This document shows, piece by piece, positions 23,919 through 33,450 of a DNA stretch of 64,000 bases. A model generated the notes under the pieces. That model was given only the letters and a program-made list of their open reading frames with translations. It was not told where the DNA came from and did no database searches. A program made the position numbers and the translations under genes. This DNA comes from Kocuria carniphila (GTDB lineage: Bacteria > Actinomycetota > Actinomycetes > Actinomycetales > Micrococcaceae). The DNA is taken from NCBI RefSeq assembly GCF_004136555.1, contig NZ_NOIT01000008.1, forward strand, positions 94,972-158,971, written 5' to 3'. Numbering within the stretch: the first letter of the stretch is position 1; the number at the start of each line of letters is the position of its first letter.

Positions 23919-25448
23919 TTAGTGCGCTGCCGGTTCGGATCCCTCCACCGTCACGCGGTTGTTCTCCGGAGTGGACTTGCGCATGAAGAGCGTCAGCACG
24001 AACGCCACCGCACCCAGCGCAGTGGCCGTGAGGAAGGCCGCGTGAACGCCCGGAATCGCATCGGTGGTCGTAGAACCGTCCGGGTTCTGGAGCACCGTGG
24101 TGCCCGCTTGCATGATGCCCACCAACAGCGCCGTACCGGCCGCACCGGCCACCTGCTGGAGGGTGGACAGCGTTGCCGAACCGTGTGAGTAGAGCTTGGG
24201 CGGCAACGGGTTCAGGCCTGAGGTGAACGCGGGGGTGAAGATCATGGCCAGGCCCACGGACATCGCAACCTGGAGTACCACGATCCACCACACGGCAGTA
24301 TCGGCCTGCAGCCGTGAGAAGTTGAACATCACGAACGTCAGCAGCGCCGCACCGGGCACGGCCAGCGGACGGGGCCCGTACGCGTCGAACAGACGACCGA
24401 TCACGGGACCCAACAGGCCCATGATCAGGCCACCGGGCAGCAGAATCAGACCGGTCTGGAGCGTGTCCAGTCCGCGAATGGTCTGCAGATACAACGGCAG
24501 CACAATCACGCCGCCGAACAGGGTCATCATGGCGATGGCCATGAGTGCCACGGACACGGTGAAGTCGCGGTGTTTGAAGGTGCGCAGGTCCAGGAAAGGA
24601 TTGTCCTTGCGCTGCAATTGAAGCTGACGCAGTGCGAATGCCGCCACGAGCAGGACACCGAGGGTCAGGATGACCGCACCGCCACCGGCGGACGTGGCCC
24701 ATCCCATGAAGGAATCGGAATCGCCGCCCTGTGTGCCGCCGGCACCCACCGTGGACAGACCGTGCACCAGAAGACCGAAGCCGAAGACGGACAGCACCAC
24801 GGAAAGGATGTCCAGCCGCAAGTCGCCACGCGAACCGACGTCCTTCAGACGGGTCAGACCGATGATCAAGGCAAGCACGGCAATAGGGAGAACGAACCAG
24901 AAAATGCTGCGCCAGGGAAAATGCGCCAGGATGAATCCGGAAATCGTGGGGCCGAGGGCCGGAGCCACGGAAATCACAATGGACACGTTGCCCATGACCA
25001 GGCCGCGGCGTTGCTTGGGAACCAGCGTGAGAATGGTGGTCATCAGCAACGGCAACATGATGGCCGAGCCGAACGCCTGGACCACGCGAGCCACCAGTAG
25101 GACCGCGAAGCTGGGGGCCAGGGCAGCGAGCAATGTGCCCAGCGCGAAGGACCCCATGGCCAGGCCGAAGACGGCTCGCGTGGAGAACTTCTGCAGCAGG
25201 AAGCCCGTGGTCGGGATGACCACGGCCATGGTCAGCATGAACGCGGTGGCCACCCACTGCACAGTGGCAGCGTCAACATGCAGGTCCTCCATCAAGTGGG
25301 GGAGTGCCACGTTCAAAATGGTTTCGTTCAGGATGACCACGAAGGCCGCGATCAGCAGAACGGCAATGGTTCCCATCGCGCCCGGAGCGATCTGCGGTGG
25401 GTGTTCCGCGGTGCCGCCCGATGCGGGTTGAGAGGGTGAAGAAGGCAA
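23919..25448 (-). CDS. MFS drug-efflux transporter, DHA2 (EmrB/QacA) family
   Basis: This 509-residue protein has 14 predicted membrane segments. DHA2 signatures include LNETILNVALPHLMEDL (41-57), VQWVATAFMLTMAVVIPTTG (motif B region, 63-82) and GSAIMLPLLMTTI (motif C region). It exports hydrophobic or cationic compounds using the proton gradient; the substrate is not evident. The start is TTG 25448, preceded by GGAG at 7 nt spacing; an internal ATG at 25376 would remove the cytosolic tail only. Convergent with the protease. Confidence 0.9.
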   Translation of the reverse strand: MPSSPSQPASGGTAEHPPQIAPGAMGTIAVLLIAAFVVILNETILNVALPHLMEDLHVDAATVQWVATAFMLTMAVVIPTTGFLLQKFSTRAVFGLAMGSFALGTLLAALAPSFAVLLVARVVQAFGSAIMLPLLMTTILTLVPKQRRGLVMGNVSIVISVAPALGPTISGFILAHFPWRSIFWFVLPIAVLALIIGLTRLKDVGSRGDLRLDILSVVLSVFGFGLLVHGLSTVGAGGTQGGDSDSFMGWATSAGGGAVILTLGVLLVAAFALRQLQLQRKDNPFLDLRTFKHRDFTVSVALMAIAMMTLFGGVIVLPLYLQTIRGLDTLQTGLILLPGGLIMGLLGPVIGRLFDAYGPRPLAVPGAALLTFVMFNFSRLQADTAVWWIVVLQVAMSVGLAMIFTPAFTSGLNPLPPKLYSHGSATLSTLQQVAGAAGTALLVGIMQAGTTVLQNPDGSTTTDAIPGVHAAFLTATALGAVAFVLTLFMRKSTPENNRVTVEGSEPAAH

Positions 25449-25544
25449 AGATGATCTCCAACGTCGTAATGTCTTGAGGATGTGCCCGTTGGCAGATCTG
25501 TACCAGGGCCGTCAGCCAGGATAGCCATGGTGACTTGCCAGTGG

Positions 25545-27698
25545 TTAACGGCCCTTCGGATTCTCGAGCATCTGCCACATGAACTCGTGGGAACGGGCGT
25601 GCAGCGCCGCAGCCTGTCGGTTGTCCGAGGCACCCGCGTGGCCGCCGTCCGTGGCCTCGTGGAACCATACGTTCTGGTGCCCCTGATCGAGCATTTTCGC
25701 CGCCATCTTGCGGGCCTGAACGGGCCCCACCCGATCATCGGAGGTTGCGGTCCAGATCAGAGCGGGCGGATAACACATCACGGGTGACAGCAGGTGGTGG
25801 GGGGAGAACGTGCGGATGTACTCCCATTGCTCCGGTTGCTCGGGGTCACCGTATTCCGCGATCCACGAGGCCCCGGCCGAGAGCTTGGTGTACCGGCGCA
25901 TGTCCAGCAGAGGCACACCGCACGAGATCGCACCGAACAGCTCCGGGTAGGTGGTCAGCATGTTGCCCACCAGCAGTCCGCCGTTGGAGCCGCCGGCGCA
26001 CGCGAGTTTCCTGGCGGTGCATACGCTGCGTCGATGCAGATCCTCCGCGACCGCCGCGAAATCCTCGTACGCACGGTGGCGGTTTTCCTTGAGTGCGGCG
26101 GTGTGCCACGACGGCCCGTATTCGCCACCACCGCGAATATTGGCCACCACGTAGACGCCCGTGCGACCGCGCTGGTCCTCCCGGGTCAACCAGGTGATCC
26201 CGGTGGCTCCCGAATATCCCGGGGTGCGGGAGACCTCGAAACCTCCGTAGCCGCTGAGCAGCGTGGGGTTCAGCCCGTCCAGCTCCAGATTGCGCGGGCC
26301 TACCTGGAAATACGGCACGCGCGTACCATCCGCGGACGTGGCGAAATGCTGAGTCACGTCCAGACCCTGCGCGTCGAAGAACGACGGCGCTCGCTTCAGG
26401 ATTGCGGGCTCGCTCGCCGGGCGTTCGGTGCTGTCTGCAGTGCCTTCGGGGCCGGAGACTTCGGGCAGGGAACCCCGCCCCAAGGAGGACGGTGTGAGGT
26501 ACCCGGTAACCGAGAAGAAATAGTCGTTGCCGACCTCGGGATCTTCATCGTCCACGGCCCACGCGGAAGCGCTGTGCAGCGGCGGGATGCCCGGCAGGGG
26601 AGTGAGCTCCCACTCACCGGGCACCGTGGAGTAGAGCGCGGAGGAGACATCATGCAGGGTGTTGAGGATCAGGTGGTCGCGCGTCCAGGACCACCCCTCC
26701 AGACTCGAGTGTGCGTCCGGAGTAAAGACCGATTCCACGGAGCGGTCGCCGTTCATGAACGCTCGGAGATCCGCGGCGAGCAGACAACCGGCGGGGTACT
26801 CGGTCCCGTTGAGTTCCAGAGTGTGCCGCGGGCGTATCAGGAGCCACTGTTTGTGGAGATCCACGCTCACCGTGGGGTCCAGGTCGAGTTCAACCCACTG
26901 CTCCTCGCTCCACAGGTATGTGCGCACCGTGAAGAAATCCACGAGATCCATGGCGATCACGCGTTCGAAGCCGGGTGTGTGGTCCTTGTAGACCGCGGCC
27001 TGGGCGTGGTCAGCGGGCACCTCGAAAATCACGGGAGCGTGCGCGGTGTTCTGCCCGCGGGACACTCGGCGCACCTGGCGCGGATATGAGGACTCGGTCA
27101 TGGAGCCGGGGCCGGTATCGGTCGCCACGAATACGGTGTTCGCGTCCACCCAGGAAACGGAAGACTTGGCCGTGGGGACGTCGAAGCCACCGGTCACGAA
27201 TTCCCGGCTCTCCAGGTCGAATTCCCGTGTGCGCACGGCGTCGCCACCATCCGGGGAGAGCCTGACCAGAGCGCGCTGCCACTGCCCGTCGGTGTACTGC
27301 GGTCGCAGCAGCCGAGCACCGGAGAAGACCCAGTCCACGTTCTCGGTGCGCGCCAATTCATCCACGTCCAACAAGACGTCCCACTCGGGGCTGTCGCTGA
27401 CCCAGGACTCCCACGTGGTGCGCCGCCACAGCCCGCGCGGGTGCTGAGCGTCCCGCCAGAAGTTGTAGTAATAGGGCCCGTGCTTGGTCACGGCCGCAAT
27501 GCGGAAGGGGCTGTCCATCACGTCCACGACGCGTTCGGTCATGGACGTGAGTTCCGGGCCGTCCACCAATGTTTCAGTGCGTCGGTTCTGCTCCCGCACC
27601 CACTCCATGGGGCGCTCGCCGTGAATGTCCTCGAGCCACAAGAACTCATCGACAAGCTCATCCTCGAGATGCGTGGGAGAAGTAGAAGTGGTGACCAT
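25545..27698 (-). CDS. prolyl oligopeptidase (S9A family)
   Basis: This 717-residue cytosolic peptidase has an N-terminal seven-bladed propeller region and a C-terminal alpha/beta-hydrolase domain. The catalytic triad is S571 in GGSNGG, D655 in SDDRV and H687 in DGGHAG. It cleaves short peptides, classically after proline. There is no signal peptide. TAGCAT ends 6 nt before ATG 27698, predicting a leaderless mRNA. It is divergent from the FAD/NAD(P)-binding gene with only 57 bp between the start codons. Confidence 0.92.
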   Translation of the reverse strand: MVTTSTSPTHLEDELVDEFLWLEDIHGERPMEWVREQNRRTETLVDGPELTSMTERVVDVMDSPFRIAAVTKHGPYYYNFWRDAQHPRGLWRRTTWESWVSDSPEWDVLLDVDELARTENVDWVFSGARLLRPQYTDGQWQRALVRLSPDGGDAVRTREFDLESREFVTGGFDVPTAKSSVSWVDANTVFVATDTGPGSMTESSYPRQVRRVSRGQNTAHAPVIFEVPADHAQAAVYKDHTPGFERVIAMDLVDFFTVRTYLWSEEQWVELDLDPTVSVDLHKQWLLIRPRHTLELNGTEYPAGCLLAADLRAFMNGDRSVESVFTPDAHSSLEGWSWTRDHLILNTLHDVSSALYSTVPGEWELTPLPGIPPLHSASAWAVDDEDPEVGNDYFFSVTGYLTPSSLGRGSLPEVSGPEGTADSTERPASEPAILKRAPSFFDAQGLDVTQHFATSADGTRVPYFQVGPRNLELDGLNPTLLSGYGGFEVSRTPGYSGATGITWLTREDQRGRTGVYVVANIRGGGEYGPSWHTAALKENRHRAYEDFAAVAEDLHRRSVCTARKLACAGGSNGGLLVGNMLTTYPELFGAISCGVPLLDMRRYTKLSAGASWIAEYGDPEQPEQWEYIRTFSPHHLLSPVMCYPPALIWTATSDDRVGPVQARKMAAKMLDQGHQNVWFHEATDGGHAGASDNRQAAALHARSHEFMWQMLENPKGR

Positions 27699-27755
27699 GG
27701 GCCCATGCTACGGGCGGGGTAAGACACGCACAGATGGCTCGTTATCCTGGTGGTC

Positions 27756-29753
27756 ATGGTGAGTCAGCGACGAGTGGTAGTGGTAGGTGCGGGCCCCCGA
27801 GGGCTCTCCGCGGTGGAACGGCTGACGGCGCAGGCGGCACAGACACGCGCCCGGGTGCACATAGATCTGGTGGACCCCTTCCCTCCCGGAGCCGGCCACG
27901 TGTGGCGCACCGATCAATCACTGCTGTTCCTGATGAACACCCCGTCCCTGTTCCCCACGGTGATCGCGCCGGACGGCGCCCTGGCGGTGGATCCGCTGGC
28001 CGAGGTGCGGAACATGAGCTTCGACAGGTGGCGGCGCGGCGTCGTCGACGGCAGCATCACCCCGGTGAGCGCCCTTGATCAGGCCGAACGCGATGCGCTG
28101 GAGGCGCTGACCTCGCAGGACTTCCCGCCTCGCGCCATCTACGGGCGGTATCTGGAGTGGATCTTCACGACCCTCAACAACCACCTGCCGAGCAACGTGA
28201 CCCTCACCGTCCACCGCGCTGAGGCCGTGGACGCGTGGGTTCACGAAGAGGCGCGGCACCGTTACGCCGTGGAGCTCGCGGGCGGTCAGTCGATCCCCGC
28301 GGATGCCGTGGTGCTTGCACTGGGCCATTTGGACGCCCACCTGCGCCCCGGCCAGAAGGAACTGGTGGACGGTGCGGCCGAACACGGTCTGACGTACTGG
28401 CCGCCCACCGTGCCCGCCGATGCGCCGTGGGCGGACCTCCCCGAACAGGAAACCGTGCTCGTACGCGGCATGGGTTTGAACTTCTGCGACGCGCTCGCCC
28501 AGCTTACCGAAGGCCGCGGCGGCACGTTCGAGCCGGATAAGAACAACCCCGAACGGTTGATTTACCGGCCGTCGGGCAAGGAACCGCACATCGTCGCGGG
28601 CTCACGCCGCGGCACGCCCTACCGCGCTAAGCCGCAGCTCGAGGGTTACTACGCACACACCCTGGAGACTCGGTTTTTCACGCTCGAGGCCGTCCAGAAC
28701 CTGCTCGATACCAGCAGCGAACAGCTGTCGTTCGAGCGCGATTTGTGGCCCCTGATCCGCAAGGACGCGAATTGGAACTACTACCGCGTCCTGGCGCGCA
28801 CCTCCCCGGATGCCTTCACCCAGCCCGCGGGCGAGTTCTTACGCAAGTTGGACGCCATCCTTCTTGATGACGACGGCGCTCGCTGGTCCCAGCGCGTCGA
28901 AGCCTTGGTTACGGCCTCCGTGGTGCCGGGCAGGCAGCTCCAACAAGAACGATTGGCGCGACCTTTCGAGGACGTCAACTTCGACAGCCACGATGAGTAC
29001 GCCGCCGCGGTGGTGCATTATTTGGACCGGGACGTTCACGGCTCGCTGCGGGGTGAGGACGACCCCGTCAAGATGGCCATTTCATCTCTCAACGCGGCCC
29101 GCACCGTGCTCAAGTGTGTCCTGGCAGAGGCCGGAATCTCGGACTCGTCCTGGGTCAATGAGCTGCGACGGGATTTCGAGCCCTTCGTGGAAGGTCTGGC
29201 TTCGGGTCCGCCCGTGTTGCGCATCCAGCAGTTGGCGGCCCTGACGCGGGCGGGTGTGGTGCGGTTCCTCGGCCCCGAGCCTCGCTTCGTGGTGGACCGC
29301 AACGAGGGCTGCTTCGTGGCGGCGTCGCCGTGGGTCAGCGATACGCCCGTTCGTGCTCGCTGGCTTATCGAGGCCATGTCGCCCGCCAACGATGTGCACC
29401 GCAACATCTCCCCGCTGCTGTCCAATATGCACGAGCGCGGTTTGGTGCGCGGCAAGCTCATGGAAACGCGCGACGGCGCGAGCCCCGTCACGAGCACGGG
29501 TCTGGACGTGAGCGCGAGCGCCCGCCGCGAGGACACCGCTTTGGGCGGCCTCACACTCGGCACCGGGGCCTTCGCTTATCGCGTCGTGGGGCAGAAGGAC
29601 GCCGTGGAGCCCGGGATCTTCGTGCTGGGTCTGCAGCTGTCCTCGGTGCAATGGGGCGTCTCGATTGCCGCTGAGGCAGAGGCACCGGCGCACCTGGGTG
29701 CCCGCACTATCGCGGATGCGGATCAGGTGGCGCAGGCGATCCTGGCGGAGTAA
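27756..29753 (+). CDS. FAD/NAD(P)-binding oxidoreductase-like protein
   Basis: This 665-residue protein begins with a dinucleotide-binding motif, VVVVGAGPRGLSAVERL. GAGHVWRTDQS and a second nucleotide-region motif, ETVLVRGMGLNFCDAL, follow in the NAD_binding_9 family pattern. Family members resemble N-hydroxylating flavin monooxygenases but few are characterised. ATG 27756 is chosen because TATCCT (27743-27748) ends 7 nt upstream; two codons earlier there is an in-frame GTG. A clear paralogue lies at 51655 in this window, sharing the WRxDQSxLLxLN-like region and overall length. Confidence 0.75.
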   Translation: MVSQRRVVVVGAGPRGLSAVERLTAQAAQTRARVHIDLVDPFPPGAGHVWRTDQSLLFLMNTPSLFPTVIAPDGALAVDPLAEVRNMSFDRWRRGVVDGSITPVSALDQAERDALEALTSQDFPPRAIYGRYLEWIFTTLNNHLPSNVTLTVHRAEAVDAWVHEEARHRYAVELAGGQSIPADAVVLALGHLDAHLRPGQKELVDGAAEHGLTYWPPTVPADAPWADLPEQETVLVRGMGLNFCDALAQLTEGRGGTFEPDKNNPERLIYRPSGKEPHIVAGSRRGTPYRAKPQLEGYYAHTLETRFFTLEAVQNLLDTSSEQLSFERDLWPLIRKDANWNYYRVLARTSPDAFTQPAGEFLRKLDAILLDDDGARWSQRVEALVTASVVPGRQLQQERLARPFEDVNFDSHDEYAAAVVHYLDRDVHGSLRGEDDPVKMAISSLNAARTVLKCVLAEAGISDSSWVNELRRDFEPFVEGLASGPPVLRIQQLAALTRAGVVRFLGPEPRFVVDRNEGCFVAASPWVSDTPVRARWLIEAMSPANDVHRNISPLLSNMHERGLVRGKLMETRDGASPVTSTGLDVSASARREDTALGGLTLGTGAFAYRVVGQKDAVEPGIFVLGLQLSSVQWGVSIAAEAEAPAHLGARTIADADQVAQAILAE

Positions 29754-29856
29754 CCGGCTCCGGCCAGCCGTCCCGCTGCACCTCACCCAGTCATCGGGAC
29801 GGCAGCGGCCACGAGCACAATCGATGAACCCTCAATCGGTCAACCGCGCGAGGGAA

Positions 29857-30633
29857 CTACTCGGCGTCCATCAACGCGTAGACGCGCGACGGGCTGCCGG
29901 TGCCACCTTCGATGGGCAGCGGTGCAACCACCAGCAGTGCCCCGGTGGGTGGTAGCTCACTGAGGTTCTGCAGCGACGTGATGCCGTACTTGTCGTTGCC
30001 CAGCAGGTAGTAGTGCATGGGGAAGGCCGGATCCAGGGCGCCGGCGGCTCCGGCGTCGATGCCCACGGTCTCGACACCCACACCCGAGATCGCTCGTTCC
30101 TCGCCGAGCCAACGGGCACACTCCACCGTGAAACCGGGGCTGTGGGGTCCGTTCTCGTCCTTGTTCAAGAAGGCATCCCGATCCTGAGCGAAGCGATCCC
30201 AACCGGTGCGGAACAACACCCAGGCGTTGTCCGGGATGGCACCGTGCTCGGCCTCCCACTCCTGAATGTGGGAAACGTCCACCAAGAAATCTGCGTCCTG
30301 TTCGGCCTCCGCCGTGAAGTCCAGCACCACGGCCGGTCCGATCAGCCGGGCGGGTTCGATCTGGGAGACGTCCTTGCCCTCGCGACCCGTGGCCCAGTGC
30401 ACGGGAGCATCGATGTGCGTGCCGATGTGCTCACCGGTGTGGATGTTGTGGTGTTTCCAGAAGGGACCGGGCTCGTTGTAGGCCGACACTTCCTCCAGTG
30501 AGAAGTCGATCAGATTGGAAAACGGTTCCGGCAGCTCCAGCGTGGGTGTGGTGGCGCTGAGCTTGTTGGTGAGATCGACCAATCGAACCTGCTGATCGGT
30601 CAGTGCCCGGGTGAGTTGCGAGATGACGCCCAC
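29857..30633 (-). CDS. cyclase-family metal-dependent hydrolase (kynurenine formamidase-like)
   Basis: This 258-residue PF04199-type protein has the metal-site motif HTGEHIGTHIDAPVHW (about 66-81), the hallmark HxGTHxDxPxH of arylformamidase and isatin hydrolase relatives. ISGVGVETVGIDAG follows near residue 190. Such enzymes hydrolyse amide or lactam bonds. GTG 30633 is preceded by AAGGAG at 6 nt spacing. The gene lies 77 bp downstream of a TPP-dependent enzyme, likely in one operon, which suggests a shared catabolic pathway; the substrate is unknown. Confidence 0.82.
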   Translation of the reverse strand: MGVISQLTRALTDQQVRLVDLTNKLSATTPTLELPEPFSNLIDFSLEEVSAYNEPGPFWKHHNIHTGEHIGTHIDAPVHWATGREGKDVSQIEPARLIGPAVVLDFTAEAEQDADFLVDVSHIQEWEAEHGAIPDNAWVLFRTGWDRFAQDRDAFLNKDENGPHSPGFTVECARWLGEERAISGVGVETVGIDAGAAGALDPAFPMHYYLLGNDKYGITSLQNLSELPPTGALLVVAPLPIEGGTGSPSRVYALMDAE

Positions 30634-30710
30634 GGCGTGCTCCTTGTCTATGCCTATGAATGGTGACGGATGTCTGCTGAGGGAAAGGATCGGTTGATGG
30701 TGCGGGGTGC

Positions 30711-32372
30711 TCAGTGGCCCTTGAACGCTTCAGCGAGCCACCAGGCTCCGCCGTCCGAGGTGATGCGCGCGTCCACGACCAGCGGGGTATCGCGCGCTCC
30801 ATTGAGCCAGTCGGTGATACCGGACAGATCGGCGACCGTCCGCACGGTCGCTCCGTGGGCACCGTAGCCTCGGGCGATCGCAGCGATGTCCGTGTCCGGG
30901 AAGGTCACCGTTTCAAGGTCCTTGTTCGAGGCCTGATCGAAATGATGGATCTCGGCCCCGTACGCGGAGTCGTTGTAGACCAGCACCACCAGGGGTAGCC
31001 CCAGGCGCACGGCCGTTTCCAGTTCGGAGATGGCCATGAGAAAGCCGCCGTCTCCGGTCGCGAGCACGGGGAGCCGCTCAGGTTGCGCGATTGCCGCTCC
31101 GATGGCGGTTCCCAACCCCAGGCCAATGGACTGGAACGCCTGCGTGAAGCAGAAGCCGAATTCGTCCGGCACGTCCAGATATGCACTGGGGTATCCCATG
31201 AAGTTGCCCGAATCCACGGAAACCACCCGTTCAACCGGCAGAAGCTTGTCGACCTCACGCGAGAACACGCGCGGGTCGATGTGGGTCTCCGTGGAAAGGT
31301 CCTCGATCGCCTCGCTGGCCCACCGCGCATGCGACTTGATCCGCTGTGCCATTTCAGGGGTTCGCCACGTATCGCCGCCGACGCCGCTCAGAGCCTTGGT
31401 CACGTCAGTTGCGGATTCCGCGCAGTCACCGAGCACTCCGAGGTCGATGGGGCGGTTGGCACCCAGGGCGTCCAGGTCCGTATCCACTTGAACGACCGTC
31501 GCTTCCGGGCCGATCAGGGATCCGTGCCGCATGGTCCACATGTTCAAGGCGCAGCCCCACCCGACGATCAAATCCGCGTCGGCAACAGTGGCCGCTGTGA
31601 AGGGGGAGGAGAAACCACCCGAGATGCCCAGGTTGAACGGGTCATTGTGGAACAGCCCGTGAGCCACAGCAGACGTGGCCAAAAGTGCGCCGGACGCTTC
31701 GGCCAGTTCCCTCAGCTGGTCAGCCGCATGACGTGCGCCGCGACCGGCCACGAATACGGGTTTCTTGGCTTTGGTGATGAGTTGCGCGAGTTCGGCCACG
31801 GCCTGCCGTGAGGGGCGAACCGGCTGCGCGGTGGACACCGTGGGAAGTAAAGCGGGGTCGAAGTCAACCTTGGCCTGTTGAATGTCCGTGGGAACCGACA
31901 GCACCACGGTCCGTCGTTCTGTCAGGGTCGTTCGGTAAGCCCGCACCACATCGGCTACGGCGCTCGCGGGGGAGTGGACGCGCTCCGGGACGGCACTCAC
32001 ACTGCGGGCGAGAGCGTCTTGGTCCACGTTGAAGTTCGATCGCACCGCAGCGCTCGCCGTGTCCGCGGTGAGCACGATCAAAGGTGTTCTGCTCTTGGCG
32101 GCCTCGGCGATGCCCGTGAGCGCATTGGTGAGCCCGCAGCCCTGGTGAGTGGACAGCACCGCAACGCGACCGGACATCCGGGCAAACCCGTCCGCCATCA
32201 TGGCCGCCCCACCCTCGTGGCGTGCCGCGGTGAACGGGACACCTGCCCGGCGCAGCGCCGCGGTCATCTCGAAATTCCCGCTCCCCACCACGCCAAAGCA
32301 GTGACCGGCGCCCAGCTCGGCCAGAACAGTGCCCACCACATGGGCCACGGGGCGGGTGCCGGAAGGGGCCAC
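30711..32372 (-). CDS. thiamine-diphosphate-dependent enzyme, acetolactate-synthase-like
   Basis: This 553-residue protein has the three domains of the ALS/benzoylformate-decarboxylase family. The N-terminal PYR domain carries the catalytic-glutamate region AARHEGGAAMMADGFAR. The TPP-binding motif GDGGFLMAISELETA continues to an NDSAYG end. Residues after GWGC replace the FAD-site pattern of true acetolactate synthase, so biosynthetic ilvB function is unlikely. GTG 32372 is preferred because AAGGAG lies exactly 6 nt upstream; in-frame ATGs at 32393 and 32390 lie before that site. Probably a decarboxylase or lyase working with the downstream cyclase-family hydrolase. Confidence 0.82.
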   Translation of the reverse strand: MAPSGTRPVAHVVGTVLAELGAGHCFGVVGSGNFEMTAALRRAGVPFTAARHEGGAAMMADGFARMSGRVAVLSTHQGCGLTNALTGIAEAAKSRTPLIVLTADTASAAVRSNFNVDQDALARSVSAVPERVHSPASAVADVVRAYRTTLTERRTVVLSVPTDIQQAKVDFDPALLPTVSTAQPVRPSRQAVAELAQLITKAKKPVFVAGRGARHAADQLRELAEASGALLATSAVAHGLFHNDPFNLGISGGFSSPFTAATVADADLIVGWGCALNMWTMRHGSLIGPEATVVQVDTDLDALGANRPIDLGVLGDCAESATDVTKALSGVGGDTWRTPEMAQRIKSHARWASEAIEDLSTETHIDPRVFSREVDKLLPVERVVSVDSGNFMGYPSAYLDVPDEFGFCFTQAFQSIGLGLGTAIGAAIAQPERLPVLATGDGGFLMAISELETAVRLGLPLVVLVYNDSAYGAEIHHFDQASNKDLETVTFPDTDIAAIARGYGAHGATVRTVADLSGITDWLNGARDTPLVVDARITSDGGAWWLAEAFKGH

Positions 32373-32475
32373 GGAGTTCTCCTTGTGCATCATGACCCGC
32401 GCGTCATTACGGGGTCTTGAGCCCAATATGACACACGCCACCGACGCGCAGAACCAGCCGCAGAACGGTGTCGGA

Positions 32476-33411
32476 TCAGGCGAGAACGGCCCGGGCGGTG
32501 TCCTCGTCGGTGACCAGGTGGGACACGTATCCGGCGCCCAGAGCGGCCTTCAAGGGGCGAACCTTTTGTTGTCCACCGGCCACGCAGATTCGGGTTTGTT
32601 TAGCACGCAGGTTCTGCAGGGACACCGCCACCGTGCGTTCCTCGAGCTCCGGCAGGCATGGCTCTCCCTGCTCATCGATGAAGCGTGAGCAGATGTCGCC
32701 CACGGCGTTGTCCAACAGGGCAGTTTGTTCGGCCTCGGAGAGGTAACCGAGTTTCAACAACGTGGATTCCGGGCTCATGGTGCCCACCGTGAAGATGGCG
32801 GTCTGGGCGTCCCTGCCCAGGTCCAGGATGTGTTTGATGTGCCGATCTTCCTCGACCACCCGTTTGACCTCTGCGTTGTCGAAGATGACCGGGAGGGGCA
32901 GGGTCTGCGGGTAGGCGTTGAACGCTTCGCAGAACAACCGGATGGTCTCGTAGTGACTCGTGGAACGGGAGGTCAGCGTGGCCCCACCCTTGAGCTGAAC
33001 CACCTGCACCCCGTGACAGTTCTGGTGCTTGAGGGACCGGGCCACCGCGTGCAAGGTGCGGCCCCACGTGATCCCGACCAGATCGCCGTCGGCAACGTTT
33101 TCCTCGAGCATGAGGGCGCCCACGGCACCTAACTCGCGGACCAGCTCCTCGTCCGTGGGCTGACTGGTGATGACTCGGGCCTCGGCCAGGCCGAAACGCT
33201 CGCGCAGCTGATCAGCCACCGCCGTGGACACCTGACGGGGGTCGTGAATCTCAATGGTCACGAAACCGCGATCCTTGGCGTGCTGGATCAGTTTGGAGAC
33301 GGTTGGACGAGAGACCCCCAGTTCACGGGCCACATCTCCCTGGGACAGGCCGCGCTCGTAGTAGAGGCGCGCGGCGCTCAGTCCCTGGATATCTCTGGGG
33401 CTCAATGACAT
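32476..33411 (-). CDS. deoR: SorC/DeoR-type sugar-binding repressor of the deo locus
   Basis: This 311-residue regulator has an N-terminal HTH, LSQGDVARELGVSRPTVSKL (22-41), and a C-terminal sugar-phosphate-binding domain (GITWGRTLHAVA, FTVGTMSP, CVAGGQQKV). This is the SorC-family layout of Bacillus DeoR, which binds deoxyribose 5-phosphate. It is transcribed after nupC and divergent to deoA-deoC. A TTTGTCAA/TTGACAAA inverted repeat between the divergent transcripts is the probable operator. Function as a deoxyribonucleoside-responsive repressor is inferred from family and context. Confidence 0.85.
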   Translation of the reverse strand: MSLSPRDIQGLSAARLYYERGLSQGDVARELGVSRPTVSKLIQHAKDRGFVTIEIHDPRQVSTAVADQLRERFGLAEARVITSQPTDEELVRELGAVGALMLEENVADGDLVGITWGRTLHAVARSLKHQNCHGVQVVQLKGGATLTSRSTSHYETIRLFCEAFNAYPQTLPLPVIFDNAEVKRVVEEDRHIKHILDLGRDAQTAIFTVGTMSPESTLLKLGYLSEAEQTALLDNAVGDICSRFIDEQGEPCLPELEERTVAVSLQNLRAKQTRICVAGGQQKVRPLKAALGAGYVSHLVTDEDTARAVLA

Positions 33412-33450
33412 GGGGGTCTCTCGTTCGTGAAAGGTGGTGATCAGCGGGGA

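Noticed and set aside
30711..32372. Acetolactate synthase (ilvB) annotation
   Set aside because: The FAD-site pattern differs, no ilvN or ilvC is nearby, and the operon partner is a hydrolase.
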